Shown: in pieces, positions 1-8,259 of the stretch
Position numbering within the stretch: position 1 is the stretch's first letter
How the letters are laid out: each line of letters opens with the position of its first letter
DNA from: Flavobacteriaceae bacterium
Lineage (GTDB): Bacteria; Bacteroidota; Bacteroidia; Flavobacteriales; Flavobacteriaceae
DNA: 64,000 bases
Reading direction: 5' to 3'
NCBI GenBank assembly: GCA_024638165.1
Contig: JAHEKV010000008.1
Coordinates: forward strand, 1 to 64,000
The notes under the pieces: generated by a model
The model's input: only the letters and a program-made list of their open reading frames with translations
What the model was told of the DNA's origin: nothing
The model's database searches: none
Made by a program: the position numbers and the translations under genes

Positions 1-1686
1 TATTTGCGTGAGCGCATCATTCATGTGGTTGCTAAACGAGGTGGACACCTAGGCGCGAGTTTAGGTGTAGTAGAACTTACGGTTGCCCTACACAAGGTTT
101 TTGATACCCCTGATGATGGGATCGTGTTTGATGTGGGTCATCAGATTTATGCCCATAAATTAATAACGGGTAGGGATGAGGTCTTTGACACCTTGAGAAC
201 TTTTAATGGAATAAGTGGGTTCCCAAAGCGTGAGGAGTCGGTCTATGATTCTTTTGGTACGGGTCATAGTTCTACTTCTATTTCTGCTGCAATGGGTATG
301 GCGGTGGCAAATCAACTCGCTCAAAATAACAATCATTTTATTGCGGTTATTGGAGATGCTTCGATTGTAGGAGGTATGGCCTTTGAGGCCCTGAATCATA
401 TCGCAGAAACCAAGGCCAATGTTATTGTAGTTCTTAACGATAATAATATGGGCATTGATCCAAGTACTGGGTCTTTAAAGCAGTATTTGAATCAAATCGA
501 GGATTTAAATCATCCGAACTTCTTTGAGTCTCTCGGATTAGCTTATACAGGGGTAGTGGATGGTCACAACCTAGAAGATTTAATAACCGCCTTTCAGGAT
601 GCAAAGTCGAAAAAGGGCCCACAGCTTATTCATATTCGAACGATTAAGGGTAAAGGTTTAGCGCAAGCAGAAGCCGATCAAATAACGTATCATGCCCCCG
701 GGAAATTCGAACCAACTACTGGAGAACGAATCACCTCTAATGAGCCCTTGAAATATCAAGATGTTTTTGCTCGCTCAATGGTGCACCTAGGAGAGAGTGA
801 ACAGCGATTGGTTGCCGTTACACCCGCGATGTTATCGGGTAGCGGACTCCATTTATTTAAGAAAGTGTACCCCGAAAGAACTTTCGATGTGGGCATTGCA
901 GAACAACATGCGGTAACCTTCTCTGCGGGCCTAGCAGCCGAAGGGCTTCTTCCTGTTTGTCACTTGTACTCAACTTTTTTACAAAGAGCCTTTGATCAGA
1001 TTATTCATGACGTAGCGCTACAGAAGCTCCCGGTTATTTTTGCCATAGATCGAGCAGGAATTGTAGGACAGGATGGCCCTACACATCACGGTATGTTTGA
1101 TATTTCAGCACTTCGTTCCATACCTAACTTTTCGCTGCTTGCACCAAAAAACCCAGAAGAGCTGTGTCAAAGTTTGAAAACAGTCGTCGAACAGTTTCAG
1201 TCAGGCCAACTTTCGGGCCCAGTAGGAATTCGGTACCCTAGAGGTTCGGCTGATATTTTTGATTTCACTCCTAAGGGTAATACTTTAGAATGGGGTAAGG
1301 CCATCGCCATTAACCCATCTAACCAGGCTCGAATTGCGCTATTGTCTACGGGTACCTTATCTACTTATGCTGAGGAGTTATCTTCTTATGCCGTAGACAG
1401 TTATCACTTTCCCTTTATTAAGCCCTTCGATATGGAGCTATTAAATCATATTTCGAAACACTACGAGGCGGTAATTACTCTTGAAGAGGGAGCGATTGAA
1501 GGCTCCTGGGGGCAAGGAATCATATACCAGCTCAATTCACTCGGCTTTAAAGGGGAGGCTAAATGCATGGGGGTTAGCGATCAATTCGTTCCTCAGGGGA
1601 AGGTAGATGAGCTCTATAAACACATCGGGCTAGACCTGACTAGTGTCGAGCAGGTTTTAAAAGATACCCTGAATCGTCTGGTTTAG
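1..1686 (+). CDS. dxs: 1-deoxy-D-xylulose-5-phosphate synthase (5' end outside window)
   Basis: Condenses pyruvate and glyceraldehyde 3-phosphate to DXP, the first step of the MEP isoprenoid pathway; cytoplasmic and thiamine-diphosphate dependent. The frame is open from base 1, so the true start lies upstream; about 561 residues are visible and only a short N-terminal piece is missing compared with the usual 580-640. Visible motifs are GHLGASLGVVELTVALH near the left end, the ThDP/metal motif GDASIVGG with NDNNMG about 30 residues later, the catalytic segment VGIAEQHAVTFSAGLA and DRAGIVGQDGPTHHG of the pyrimidine domain, and a C-terminal transketolase domain. The 3' end overlaps the convergent dgt gene by 30 bp. 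Confidence 0.95.
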   Translation, partial: YLRERIIHVVAKRGGHLGASLGVVELTVALHKVFDTPDDGIVFDVGHQIYAHKLITGRDEVFDTLRTFNGISGFPKREESVYDSFGTGHSSTSISAAMGMAVANQLAQNNNHFIAVIGDASIVGGMAFEALNHIAETKANVIVVLNDNNMGIDPSTGSLKQYLNQIEDLNHPNFFESLGLAYTGVVDGHNLEDLITAFQDAKSKKGPQLIHIRTIKGKGLAQAEADQITYHAPGKFEPTTGERITSNEPLKYQDVFARSMVHLGESEQRLVAVTPAMLSGSGLHLFKKVYPERTFDVGIAEQHAVTFSAGLAAEGLLPVCHLYSTFLQRAFDQIIHDVALQKLPVIFAIDRAGIVGQDGPTHHGMFDISALRSIPNFSLLAPKNPEELCQSLKTVVEQFQSGQLSGPVGIRYPRGSADIFDFTPKGNTLEWGKAIAINPSNQARIALLSTGTLSTYAEELSSYAVDSYHFPFIKPFDMELLNHISKHYEAVITLEEGAIEGSWGQGIIYQLNSLGFKGEAKCMGVSDQFVPQGKVDELYKHIGLDLTSVEQVLKDTLNRLV

Positions 1687-3006
1687 CTGAATCGCTTGAG
1701 AGTCAGAAAGGCTTGCTACAAAACTTGAAGCATTCAATAAACTCTTGTACAAATCTTGACCAGGTACCGATTGATAGGGGGTAGGTATGCGACTTAAAAT
1801 GAGCTTATCGTAAACCGTTTTTTGATCTGCCGCTTGGGCACATAAGGCCGAGGAGGTATGTTCCAATAGATTGCTGATGATTTGATATCCGGCAATTTCT
1901 TTTTCAATGACCTCGTCTGCTTGATATAGATTTTTTACACTAAGATCAATGATATCCCTTATCGCTGCGCTGTGAGCACTGTAATCAATTAGGCTCTTTT
2001 CAAGTTGTCCAGATAAGATAGCCTCTTCATGATCAGCAAATAATTTAACAGCCTCGCTAACTAGGGTACCGATCGCTAAAGCTCGTAAATAACTAATTCT
2101 ATCAGCGGTAGTGGTAAGACTTCGATACTTTGCTCCATCAATTTGGTTCTTGACCAGATTGATTAGATTTTCTAAGGCATAGTCTTCAGAGATATACCCC
2201 ATGTTAATAGCATCTTCAAAATCAATGAGGGTATAACAAATATCGTCGGCGGCTTCTACGAGGTAAACTAAAGGGTGACGATAATAACCGCCTTTCTCTT
2301 TTTGAAGACCCAACTGGTTGGCTATTTGAGTGTATGATTTCCAGTTGGCTTCAAACACACCATACTTTTTATCGGCTACGTGAGTAGTTGGTTGATGCGG
2401 AATGGAGGCTTTCGGATACTTTACAAAGGCCCCTAATGTAGCATAGCTTAACCTTAGACCTCCAGGAACACCTTCTCTACTTTCGATCAAAAGCCTTAGG
2501 CCATTCGCATTACCTTCAAATTTGATAAGGTCGGTATATTGCCCCTCAGAGAGTTTGTCAGCATAAATTTTGCCGGGCCCTTTGGAGAAGAAATTTCCGA
2601 TTGCTTTTTCTCCGCTGTGTCCAAATGGTGGGTTACCGATATCATGAGCTAAGGCTGCCGCTGCCACAATAGCTCCAAAATCATTGAAACGATAGCCTTC
2701 TGAAACTAATTCGGGGTGGCGATCGAGAATGATTTTTCCGGCGAGACGCCCGATACTACGTCCGACTACGGAGACTTCAAGACTATGAGTGAGTCTAGTA
2801 TGTACGAATCCTTTTCTACTTGCCGCTTGAATAGGAAGGGGAACTACTTGAGTCTTATCTTGTAAACTTCTAAAGGCCGAAGAGAAGATGATTCGATCAT
2901 AATCTACTTCGAATCCTAGCCGAGTTTCATCTTGATCGCTTCTTAGCCTTTTGACCGTATCCCCTTCACGTGACAAGGATAATAAGTGCTCCCAGTTCAT
3001 AGTCAT
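1657..3006 (-). CDS. dgt: dGTP triphosphohydrolase
   Basis: HD-superfamily enzyme that splits dGTP to deoxyguanosine and triphosphate, affecting the dNTP pool. The HD core is seen as THSLEV near residue 74 and AHDIGNPPFGHSGE at about 120-133 (His121-Asp122), which is the dGTPase form of the motif; 449 residues fits the family. Two starts are possible, ATG at 3006 or ATG two codons in. It converges on dxs with a 30-bp overlap of coding ends and diverges from the DUF6503 gene, leaving a 56-bp promoter region. Confidence 0.93.
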   Translation of the reverse strand: MTMNWEHLLSLSREGDTVKRLRSDQDETRLGFEVDYDRIIFSSAFRSLQDKTQVVPLPIQAASRKGFVHTRLTHSLEVSVVGRSIGRLAGKIILDRHPELVSEGYRFNDFGAIVAAAALAHDIGNPPFGHSGEKAIGNFFSKGPGKIYADKLSEGQYTDLIKFEGNANGLRLLIESREGVPGGLRLSYATLGAFVKYPKASIPHQPTTHVADKKYGVFEANWKSYTQIANQLGLQKEKGGYYRHPLVYLVEAADDICYTLIDFEDAINMGYISEDYALENLINLVKNQIDGAKYRSLTTTADRISYLRALAIGTLVSEAVKLFADHEEAILSGQLEKSLIDYSAHSAAIRDIIDLSVKNLYQADEVIEKEIAGYQIISNLLEHTSSALCAQAADQKTVYDKLILSRIPTPYQSVPGQDLYKSLLNASSFVASLSDSQAIQLNQTIQGIF

Positions 3007-3062
3007 TCCTTTTAGGCGAATATACTTAATTCTATTCCCTTACCTTTAAGATAAAACAGACG

Positions 3063-3749
3063 ATGCGCAATCTTTTAATGATTCTAGGGAGTGTATTATT
3101 ATTCCCGGCAAATCTATCCGCACAAGCATGGGCTAAGGATATTTTAGCTTCCTCAATAGGGTACCACGACCCTGAGGGAAATTGGGAACAATTTAGTGGG
3201 TCCTTTACTATTGAGGTAACTTCAAAAGACAAGCCTTCTTTCACAAGAGAGGTGATCATCGATTTGTCGCAAGAATATTTTGAACTCATCGAAACTAGAG
3301 GGGACGCTACCAAAACCTATCGCATCGACAAGGGAGTATATGCTACTGAGGATTCGTTAACTCAGGCGAGAACACTGAAGTTACGAGATTACCACACTTA
3401 TTTGTATGGTCTACCGATGAAACTCAAAGATCCCGGCGCACAAATCGATCCTAAGACTGAACGAGTCATTTTTCACGGGAGAGAGTCGATAAGAATGCGT
3501 GTTACTTATGACCCTTCGGTCGGATCAGATACTTGGTATTTCTATTTCAACCCTGAAAATTATGCACTAATCGCTTACCAATTCTACCACAATGAGGCGA
3601 TCGGAGACGGGGAATACATCTTGTTAGAAGAACTCGAAACGGTTGAAGGAATAAAGATGCCTAAGATTCGTTCTTGGTATTACAATAGCGACGCGTCTTA
3701 TCTAGGAACAGATGAGCTCGTTAGCGGTAGAGGTTCTTTGAATCAATAA
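3063..3749 (+). CDS. DUF6503 family secreted protein
   Basis: 228 residues with an N-terminal signal peptide (about residues 1-20, ending near LSAQA), so the protein should be exported. The body matches my memory of the flavobacterial DUF6503 family: a YHDPEGNW segment near the start, YTYLYGLPMKLKDPG-like text in the middle (here YHTYLYGLPMKLKDPG), DTWYFYFNPENYAL and DGEYILLEELETV towards the end. Function unknown; the predicted fold resembles lipoprotein-type beta structures, which is inference. The 3' end overlaps the convergent nadD gene by 29 bp. A one-mismatch -7 box (TACCTTTA, 3041-3048) lies just upstream. Confidence 0.8.
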   Translation: MRNLLMILGSVLLFPANLSAQAWAKDILASSIGYHDPEGNWEQFSGSFTIEVTSKDKPSFTREVIIDLSQEYFELIETRGDATKTYRIDKGVYATEDSLTQARTLKLRDYHTYLYGLPMKLKDPGAQIDPKTERVIFHGRESIRMRVTYDPSVGSDTWYFYFNPENYALIAYQFYHNEAIGDGEYILLEELETVEGIKMPKIRSWYYNSDASYLGTDELVSGRGSLNQ

Positions 3750-4320
3750 ACTCAAACACAGAGTTAGGTAAAAGCGGTCTCACCTCATGTCCTAGCTTAA
3801 TCTGTTCTCTAACATAAGAAGACGAAAGCTCGATAATGGGTGCTTTAATGCGTTGCACACTTTGGTGTTTATCGATTTCTTCAGGCGGAGGAGTTCTAAG
3901 CGGACTTACTCTAGGATACACTAATATGCGGTAATTGGCTAATAGTGATTCGTAATTCTTCCATTTATGAAAATGAGCAAGATTGTCTTCTCCCATAATT
4001 AGACTGAAATCGTACTGATAATTGGTCTGCTCTTCTAAGTGTGCGAGCGTATCTGCAGTGTAATTGGGTTGAGGAAGATCAAATTCAATCTTACTCGCTC
4101 TGAATTTTGGATAATCTTCAATCGCATCGTAAACCATCTGATAGCGATCAATATCACTCGCTAGACTAACCTTCTTTTTGAAAGGGCTCTTCGGAGTAAT
4201 GACGAACCATACTTGATATAGATCACTATTTTCTGCAATGTGGTTGGCGAGGAGTAAATGTGCCCGATGCATAGGGTTGAATGTCCCGAAAAACAGTCCT
4301 ATTTTCTTTTTCTCACTCAT
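3721..4320 (-). CDS. nadD: nicotinate-nucleotide adenylyltransferase
   Basis: Transfers AMP from ATP to nicotinate mononucleotide, giving deamido-NAD in NAD synthesis. The nucleotidyltransferase signature is GLFFGTFNPMHRAHL at residues 8-22; the second motif is LSSSYVREQ near residue 165, the ISSTxIR-type box. The usual HxGH reads HRAH here, with the two histidines kept. 199 residues is typical. Its ATG overlaps the gmk stop by 4 bp, so it is translated from the YicC-gmk-nadD transcript. Confidence 0.92.
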   Translation of the reverse strand: MSEKKKIGLFFGTFNPMHRAHLLLANHIAENSDLYQVWFVITPKSPFKKKVSLASDIDRYQMVYDAIEDYPKFRASKIEFDLPQPNYTADTLAHLEEQTNYQYDFSLIMGEDNLAHFHKWKNYESLLANYRILVYPRVSPLRTPPPEEIDKHQSVQRIKAPIIELSSSYVREQIKLGHEVRPLLPNSVFEFIDSKNLYR

Positions 4321-4895
4321 TTCGCTAAAAAGGATCTTACGAGTTCTTCAGTTTGTGATAGTGCTGTTGCAAGGTCGTCATTGATCACAATCTCATCAAA
4401 GGTCTGTGCCTGATCTAATTCTTGTTGGGCCTTACTGAGTCTAATTTGCAGCGTTTCTTCGGTATCGGTATTTCTAGACCTTAATCGCTTTTCAAGTGTC
4501 TTGATCGATGGGGGCTGAATAAATACCGTTAACGTTTCGGCCGGAAAGCTTTTTTTTATCGACATACCTCCCATAACGTCAATGTCGAAGAGTACCGCTT
4601 TTTTTTCATTCCAAAGTCGCTTTACCTCAGATGCTAAGGTGCCATAGAACAATCCGGGATAGACTTCTTCGTATTCTAAAAACTCACCTTTTTCAATCTT
4701 ACTTTTAAAAGCCTCTGGACTTAGGAAATAGTAATCTTCACCATCTTTTTCTGTGCCTCTGGGAGCTCTAGTAGTGGCTGAAATTGAAAAGGCTAGAGGC
4801 AGGTCTGTTTGCTCTAGTAAGTGTCTAACAATCGTTGTTTTGCCACTACCCGAGGGTGCTGAAAAGACGATAAGCTTGTCGGTGTTAAAGGACAT
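4317..4895 (-). CDS. gmk: guanylate kinase
   Basis: Phosphorylates GMP to GDP with ATP. The P-loop is FSAPSGSGKTT at residues 11-21, followed by the GMP-binding segment SATTRAPRGTEKDGEDYYF (about 39-57) and the conserved YGT in FYGTLASEV. 192 residues is the family's normal size. It overlaps YicC by 11 bp upstream and nadD by 4 bp downstream, a common gene order in Bacteroidota. Confidence 0.95.
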   Translation of the reverse strand: MSFNTDKLIVFSAPSGSGKTTIVRHLLEQTDLPLAFSISATTRAPRGTEKDGEDYYFLSPEAFKSKIEKGEFLEYEEVYPGLFYGTLASEVKRLWNEKKAVLFDIDVMGGMSIKKSFPAETLTVFIQPPSIKTLEKRLRSRNTDTEETLQIRLSKAQQELDQAQTFDEIVINDDLATALSQTEELVRSFLAK

Positions 4896-5742
4896 TTAAT
4901 AACTGTTCTTTAATTTTTTCAAGTTCATCTTTCATTTGCACTACCTCACGTTGAATGGAGGCATCATTAGCCTTAGAACCGATCGTGTTGATTTCACGTC
5001 CGATCTCTTGAGCGATAAAGCCTAGCTTTTTACCAGGAGCTTCACTTTCAGTGGCTGTTTTTAGAAAGTAAGAAAGATGATTTTTTAATCGAACCTTCTC
5101 TTCGGTAATATCATATTTCTCAAGATAGTAGATGAGTTCTTGCTCGAATCTATTCTCATCTACAGATTCTTTCAGTTGGGCGACGGCTTGTTCTAAACGA
5201 CTTCGAACCCCTTCTCTTCGCTTCTCATCTAAAGCGAGTACCTCTTCGAGATGCTTTGCGATTAAATCAATGCGCGATTGAATATCGAGCATCAATTGTT
5301 CACCTTCTTGTTTTCTAAAGCTAATAAGGGCTTCTAGGGCATTGTCTAAGGCAGTATTTACACTGCGTATTTGATTTTCGTCTGCTTCCTGCTTTTCTTG
5401 AGTGAGTGACTCAGGCATTTTAAGGGCTAAGGCTAATGCGGCTAAATCATCCCCTTCTGCAAAATTCTTGATTTGCCTTAAGTATTCTGAAACAACGGGC
5501 TCATTGATTTGAGCAGGGGTTCTCACCGTTTCTGACTCGATATAGATATAAGCCTCAACCTTTCCTCGAGTAAGCTGTTCAGCTATTTTCTTTCGAAAAT
5601 CGATTTCGTGAGCGCGAAGTGTTTGTGGTAACCTTAGATTAAGATCTAGGTTTTTACTGTTCAGTGATTTAAACTCAACGGTAATTTTTTCTGTGCCTAA
5701 GTGCTCTATATGTCGACCGAATCCGGTCATCGAGTGTATCAT
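4885..5742 (-). CDS. YicC family protein (endoribonuclease-like)
   Basis: The protein begins MIHSMTGFGRH, the hallmark start of YicC proteins, which fixes the ATG at 5742 rather than a TTG three codons upstream. About 285 residues, with the C-terminal conserved block (KLGFIAQEIGREINTIGSK, then DELEKIKEQLLNVL). E. coli YicC is described as an RNA-acting protein that affects sRNA stability; the role here is unknown. It is the first gene of the YicC-gmk-nadD operon. A perfect TAnnTTTG box ends only 6 bp before the ATG, implying a leaderless or nearly leaderless mRNA. Confidence 0.9.
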   Translation of the reverse strand: MIHSMTGFGRHIEHLGTEKITVEFKSLNSKNLDLNLRLPQTLRAHEIDFRKKIAEQLTRGKVEAYIYIESETVRTPAQINEPVVSEYLRQIKNFAEGDDLAALALALKMPESLTQEKQEADENQIRSVNTALDNALEALISFRKQEGEQLMLDIQSRIDLIAKHLEEVLALDEKRREGVRSRLEQAVAQLKESVDENRFEQELIYYLEKYDITEEKVRLKNHLSYFLKTATESEAPGKKLGFIAQEIGREINTIGSKANDASIQREVVQMKDELEKIKEQLLNVL

Positions 5743-5748
5743 AGGCCG

Positions 5749-5756
5749 CAAAGGTA
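5749..5756 (-). promoter_or_regulatory. -7 box of the YicC-gmk-nadD operon
   Basis: On the minus strand this reads TACCTTTG, a perfect match to the Bacteroidota -7 consensus TAnnTTTG. Only 6 bp separate it from the YicC ATG, so the transcript would start at or next to the start codon. No clear -33 TTTG was found. Confidence 0.5.
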
Positions 5757-5761
5757 GGAAA

Positions 5762-5783
5762 AGACCCCTATTTAAAGAGGTCT
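5762..5783 (-). terminator. weak hairpin at the end of the DUF1080 operon
   Basis: AGACC at 5762-5766 pairs with GGTCT at 5779-5783, with extra inner pairs, and overlaps the TAA of the DUF1080 gene. A short run of four T follows on the minus strand. It could end the sugar operon before the YicC promoter, but the stem is short. Confidence 0.3.
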
Positions 5784-7193
5784 AATCCAAATGTTTCTGT
5801 AGCTCACGCCAGAGTTGTCACCGTGATCTTGCAGTCTAAGAGGACCTGGTCCGTGCGGAGTGTTCTTTGGCCATCCGATGTATTCGGTAGTTCCTTTTAA
5901 TTCGTAATGGTCTTGAATAAGGACTCCGTTGTGTATTGCCGTTAGTGTACCGGCTTTGGTTCGGTTGCCTGCCTCGTCAAACTCTGGAGCATGAAAAATA
6001 ATGTCGTAGGTATTCCATTCTCCTGAAGGCACTGAAGCCATTGCTAATGGAATTGCTTGTTTGTAAACAGAACCCACTTGACCATTTACATAGGTTGGGT
6101 TGTCATTGTTGTCTAACACCTGAACCTCATACTTCTCTTGCAAAAATACACCGCTATTAGCGCGTGACTGGTTAGATCCTCGTACGTCTGCCGGAGATCT
6201 CCACTCTAGGTGCAATTGAACGCTTCCGAATACTTCTTTAGTTCTGATGTCACCTGTTCGATCGGCAACCGTCATACTTCCGTCTTCATTTAAAATCCAT
6301 GGAGCCTCGCCACCGTTGGCGCTCTCCCATGCGTCTAATGAGGTACCATCAAACAATACGATAGCATCGCTAGGAGCACTACCGTTTACACCGGGTGTTA
6401 CTCTTGGAGGTACGGGCTCATATAATTCAGTTGCCTCTGGAGTAGTAGGTTCTTGTTCCATATTTGGAGCGTTTATTCTTCTAATTTTAATATTTCTGTA
6501 GGCAACCACATCGCCGTGATCTTGAAGCCCAATTTTACCGGTACGATATTTACCGAAAGCTGTCCAATCGGCAAATTTAGAATTGGCAACAAGCTCGTTC
6601 CATCCTTCGCCATGTACTTGGAAGTTCACGATTTCTTCGCCATTTTGTATCACAATTCCTTGATTGGCAAAGTAGTCTATAGTGATGGATAGGGTATTCC
6701 ATTCTCCTGCAGGCAAGGTGACGTCTTTTGAAGGCGCAACCATATCGTAAAGCGCACCCGCTTGGTGAGTAAGACCTGCTTTTGCGTCAGGATGTCTTTT
6801 ATTATCTAAGACCTGAATTTCTGGACCACTTAGGTAAGGTTCTGCAAGGCGCTCGTCTTCGATAATGCCCCAGAAAACTCCACTATTGGCTCCCTCTGCA
6901 ACTTTGTATTCAAGTGCTAACTCAAAGCTATGGTAGTTTTCTTTGGTAACAATATTGTGACCTTTTCCCCATTGAGATCCTTCTTTAGGTGGATAAAATA
7001 CGAGTGCTCCATCTTCGATCTTCCATGCCTCTGACATGGAATCCCCATTGTATTTCTTCCATTTATCTGTAGAAGTACCATCGAAAAGTACCTCCCAATC
7101 GTTTTCTTGAGTGGTTGTCTCGGCGGCTTTCTGAGTGGGGTTTGCACATCCTAAAATAAGGGCTCCAAGTGCAATTAAGGCGGTTGCTTTCAT
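5772..7193 (-). CDS. lipoprotein with two tandem DUF1080 (3-keto-glycoside hydrolase/lyase) domains
   Basis: Lipobox ALILGC with Cys16 predicts a membrane-anchored exported protein. Two concanavalin-like DUF1080 domains follow: residues 33-240 (starts WEVLFDGTSTDKW) and 277-472 (starts AIVLFDGTSLDAW). Both keep the paired motifs E(I/V)QVLDN (125-131 and 356-362) and LQDHGD...YRNI at the domain end. DUF1080 proteins are described as 3-keto-disaccharide hydrolases or lyases acting on C3-oxidised glycosides. The start overlaps the upstream isomerase-like gene by 4 bp, and the operon also holds an oxidoreductase and a transporter, which supports that role. The exact substrate cannot be read from the sequence. 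Confidence 0.88.
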   Translation of the reverse strand: MKATALIALGALILGCANPTQKAAETTTQENDWEVLFDGTSTDKWKKYNGDSMSEAWKIEDGALVFYPPKEGSQWGKGHNIVTKENYHSFELALEYKVAEGANSGVFWGIIEDERLAEPYLSGPEIQVLDNKRHPDAKAGLTHQAGALYDMVAPSKDVTLPAGEWNTLSITIDYFANQGIVIQNGEEIVNFQVHGEGWNELVANSKFADWTAFGKYRTGKIGLQDHGDVVAYRNIKIRRINAPNMEQEPTTPEATELYEPVPPRVTPGVNGSAPSDAIVLFDGTSLDAWESANGGEAPWILNEDGSMTVADRTGDIRTKEVFGSVQLHLEWRSPADVRGSNQSRANSGVFLQEKYEVQVLDNNDNPTYVNGQVGSVYKQAIPLAMASVPSGEWNTYDIIFHAPEFDEAGNRTKAGTLTAIHNGVLIQDHYELKGTTEYIGWPKNTPHGPGPLRLQDHGDNSGVSYRNIWIRPL

Positions 7194-8242
7194 AGTCCTA
7201 AGATCTTTTTAAGTTCGTCTTTATTGACATCGCCTCCTGCAAAATCATCAAAGGTTTTTTCGGTGGCTTCAATGATGTGATTTTTGATAAATGTAGCACC
7301 TTCTCTGGCTCCTTGTTCTGGGCTCTTGATGCAACATTCCCATTCCATTACAGCCCAAACATCACATCCGTATTGGGTAAGTTTAGAAAAAATGGTTTTA
7401 AAGTCTACTTGCCCATCACCAGGAGATCTGTAACGTCCCGCGCGATCAGACCAATCGTTGTATCCTCCGAAGGCTCCTTTTTTTCCGGTCGGATTAAACT
7501 CTGAGTCTTTCACATGGAAGGCCTTGATGAATTCATGATAATGATCGATGTATTCGATATAGTCCAACTGTTGAAGCACAAAATGACTCGGATCGTAAAG
7601 AATATTTACGCGTTTATGATTGCCAGTTGCTTCGAGAAAACGTTCGAAAGTATCCCCATCGTGGATATCTTCTCCCGGGTGAACCTCGTAACATACATCC
7701 ACTCCTTCTTTGTCAAAGTGATTCAAAATAGGCATCCATCTTTTAGCTAATTCTTCGAAGCCCATTTCAACTAAACCTGCAGGGCGTTGAGGCCAAGGGT
7801 GCATCGTGTGCCATAATAGTGAACCCGAAAAGGTGGCATGTGCATTAAGTCCTAAACGTCTACTTGCTGTAGCTGCTTTTTTAACTGTATCAATCGCCCA
7901 CTCTGTTCTTGCTTTTGGATTGTTTTTTACGGCATCGGGTGCAAAATTATCGAACATTAGGTCATAGGCAGGGTGTACTGCTACTAACTGACCTTGAAGG
8001 TGAGTCGATAGTTCGGTGATTTCTAACCCGAATGAGGCGATCTTTCCTTTAAGTTCGTCACAATAGTCTTGGCTTTCGGCCGCCTTATCTAAATCAATTA
8101 AGAAAGATTCCCAAGTTGGGATTTGAATTCCTTTATATCCTAAGTCTGCTGCCCATTGACATAGCCCTTCTAGGGAATTAAATGGGGGTTTACTGTCGAT
8201 AAACTGCGCTAGAAATACCGCAGGTCCTTTAATCGTTTTCAT
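7190..8242 (-). CDS. sugar phosphate isomerase/epimerase family protein
   Basis: AP-endonuclease-2-like TIM barrel of about 350 residues. Likely metal ligands sit in CYEVHPGEDIHDG, NILYDPSHFVLQQ, AFHVKDSEF and AVMEWEC. Members of this family include isomerases, epimerases, dehydratases and keto-glycoside lyases. The start is placed at 8242 (MKTIKGPAVFLAQF) because the longer frame would overlap the upstream gene with an unrelated 13-residue extension; this leaves a 17-bp gap to it. No signal peptide, so cytoplasmic. Context (Gfo/Idh/MocA enzyme, DUF1080, MFS) suggests it works on 3-keto sugars or glycosides, which is inference. Confidence 0.85.
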   Translation of the reverse strand: MKTIKGPAVFLAQFIDSKPPFNSLEGLCQWAADLGYKGIQIPTWESFLIDLDKAAESQDYCDELKGKIASFGLEITELSTHLQGQLVAVHPAYDLMFDNFAPDAVKNNPKARTEWAIDTVKKAATASRRLGLNAHATFSGSLLWHTMHPWPQRPAGLVEMGFEELAKRWMPILNHFDKEGVDVCYEVHPGEDIHDGDTFERFLEATGNHKRVNILYDPSHFVLQQLDYIEYIDHYHEFIKAFHVKDSEFNPTGKKGAFGGYNDWSDRAGRYRSPGDGQVDFKTIFSKLTQYGCDVWAVMEWECCIKSPEQGAREGATFIKNHIIEATEKTFDDFAGGDVNKDELKKILGL

Positions 8243-8259
8243 AGCGTTGTTTTTTATTG

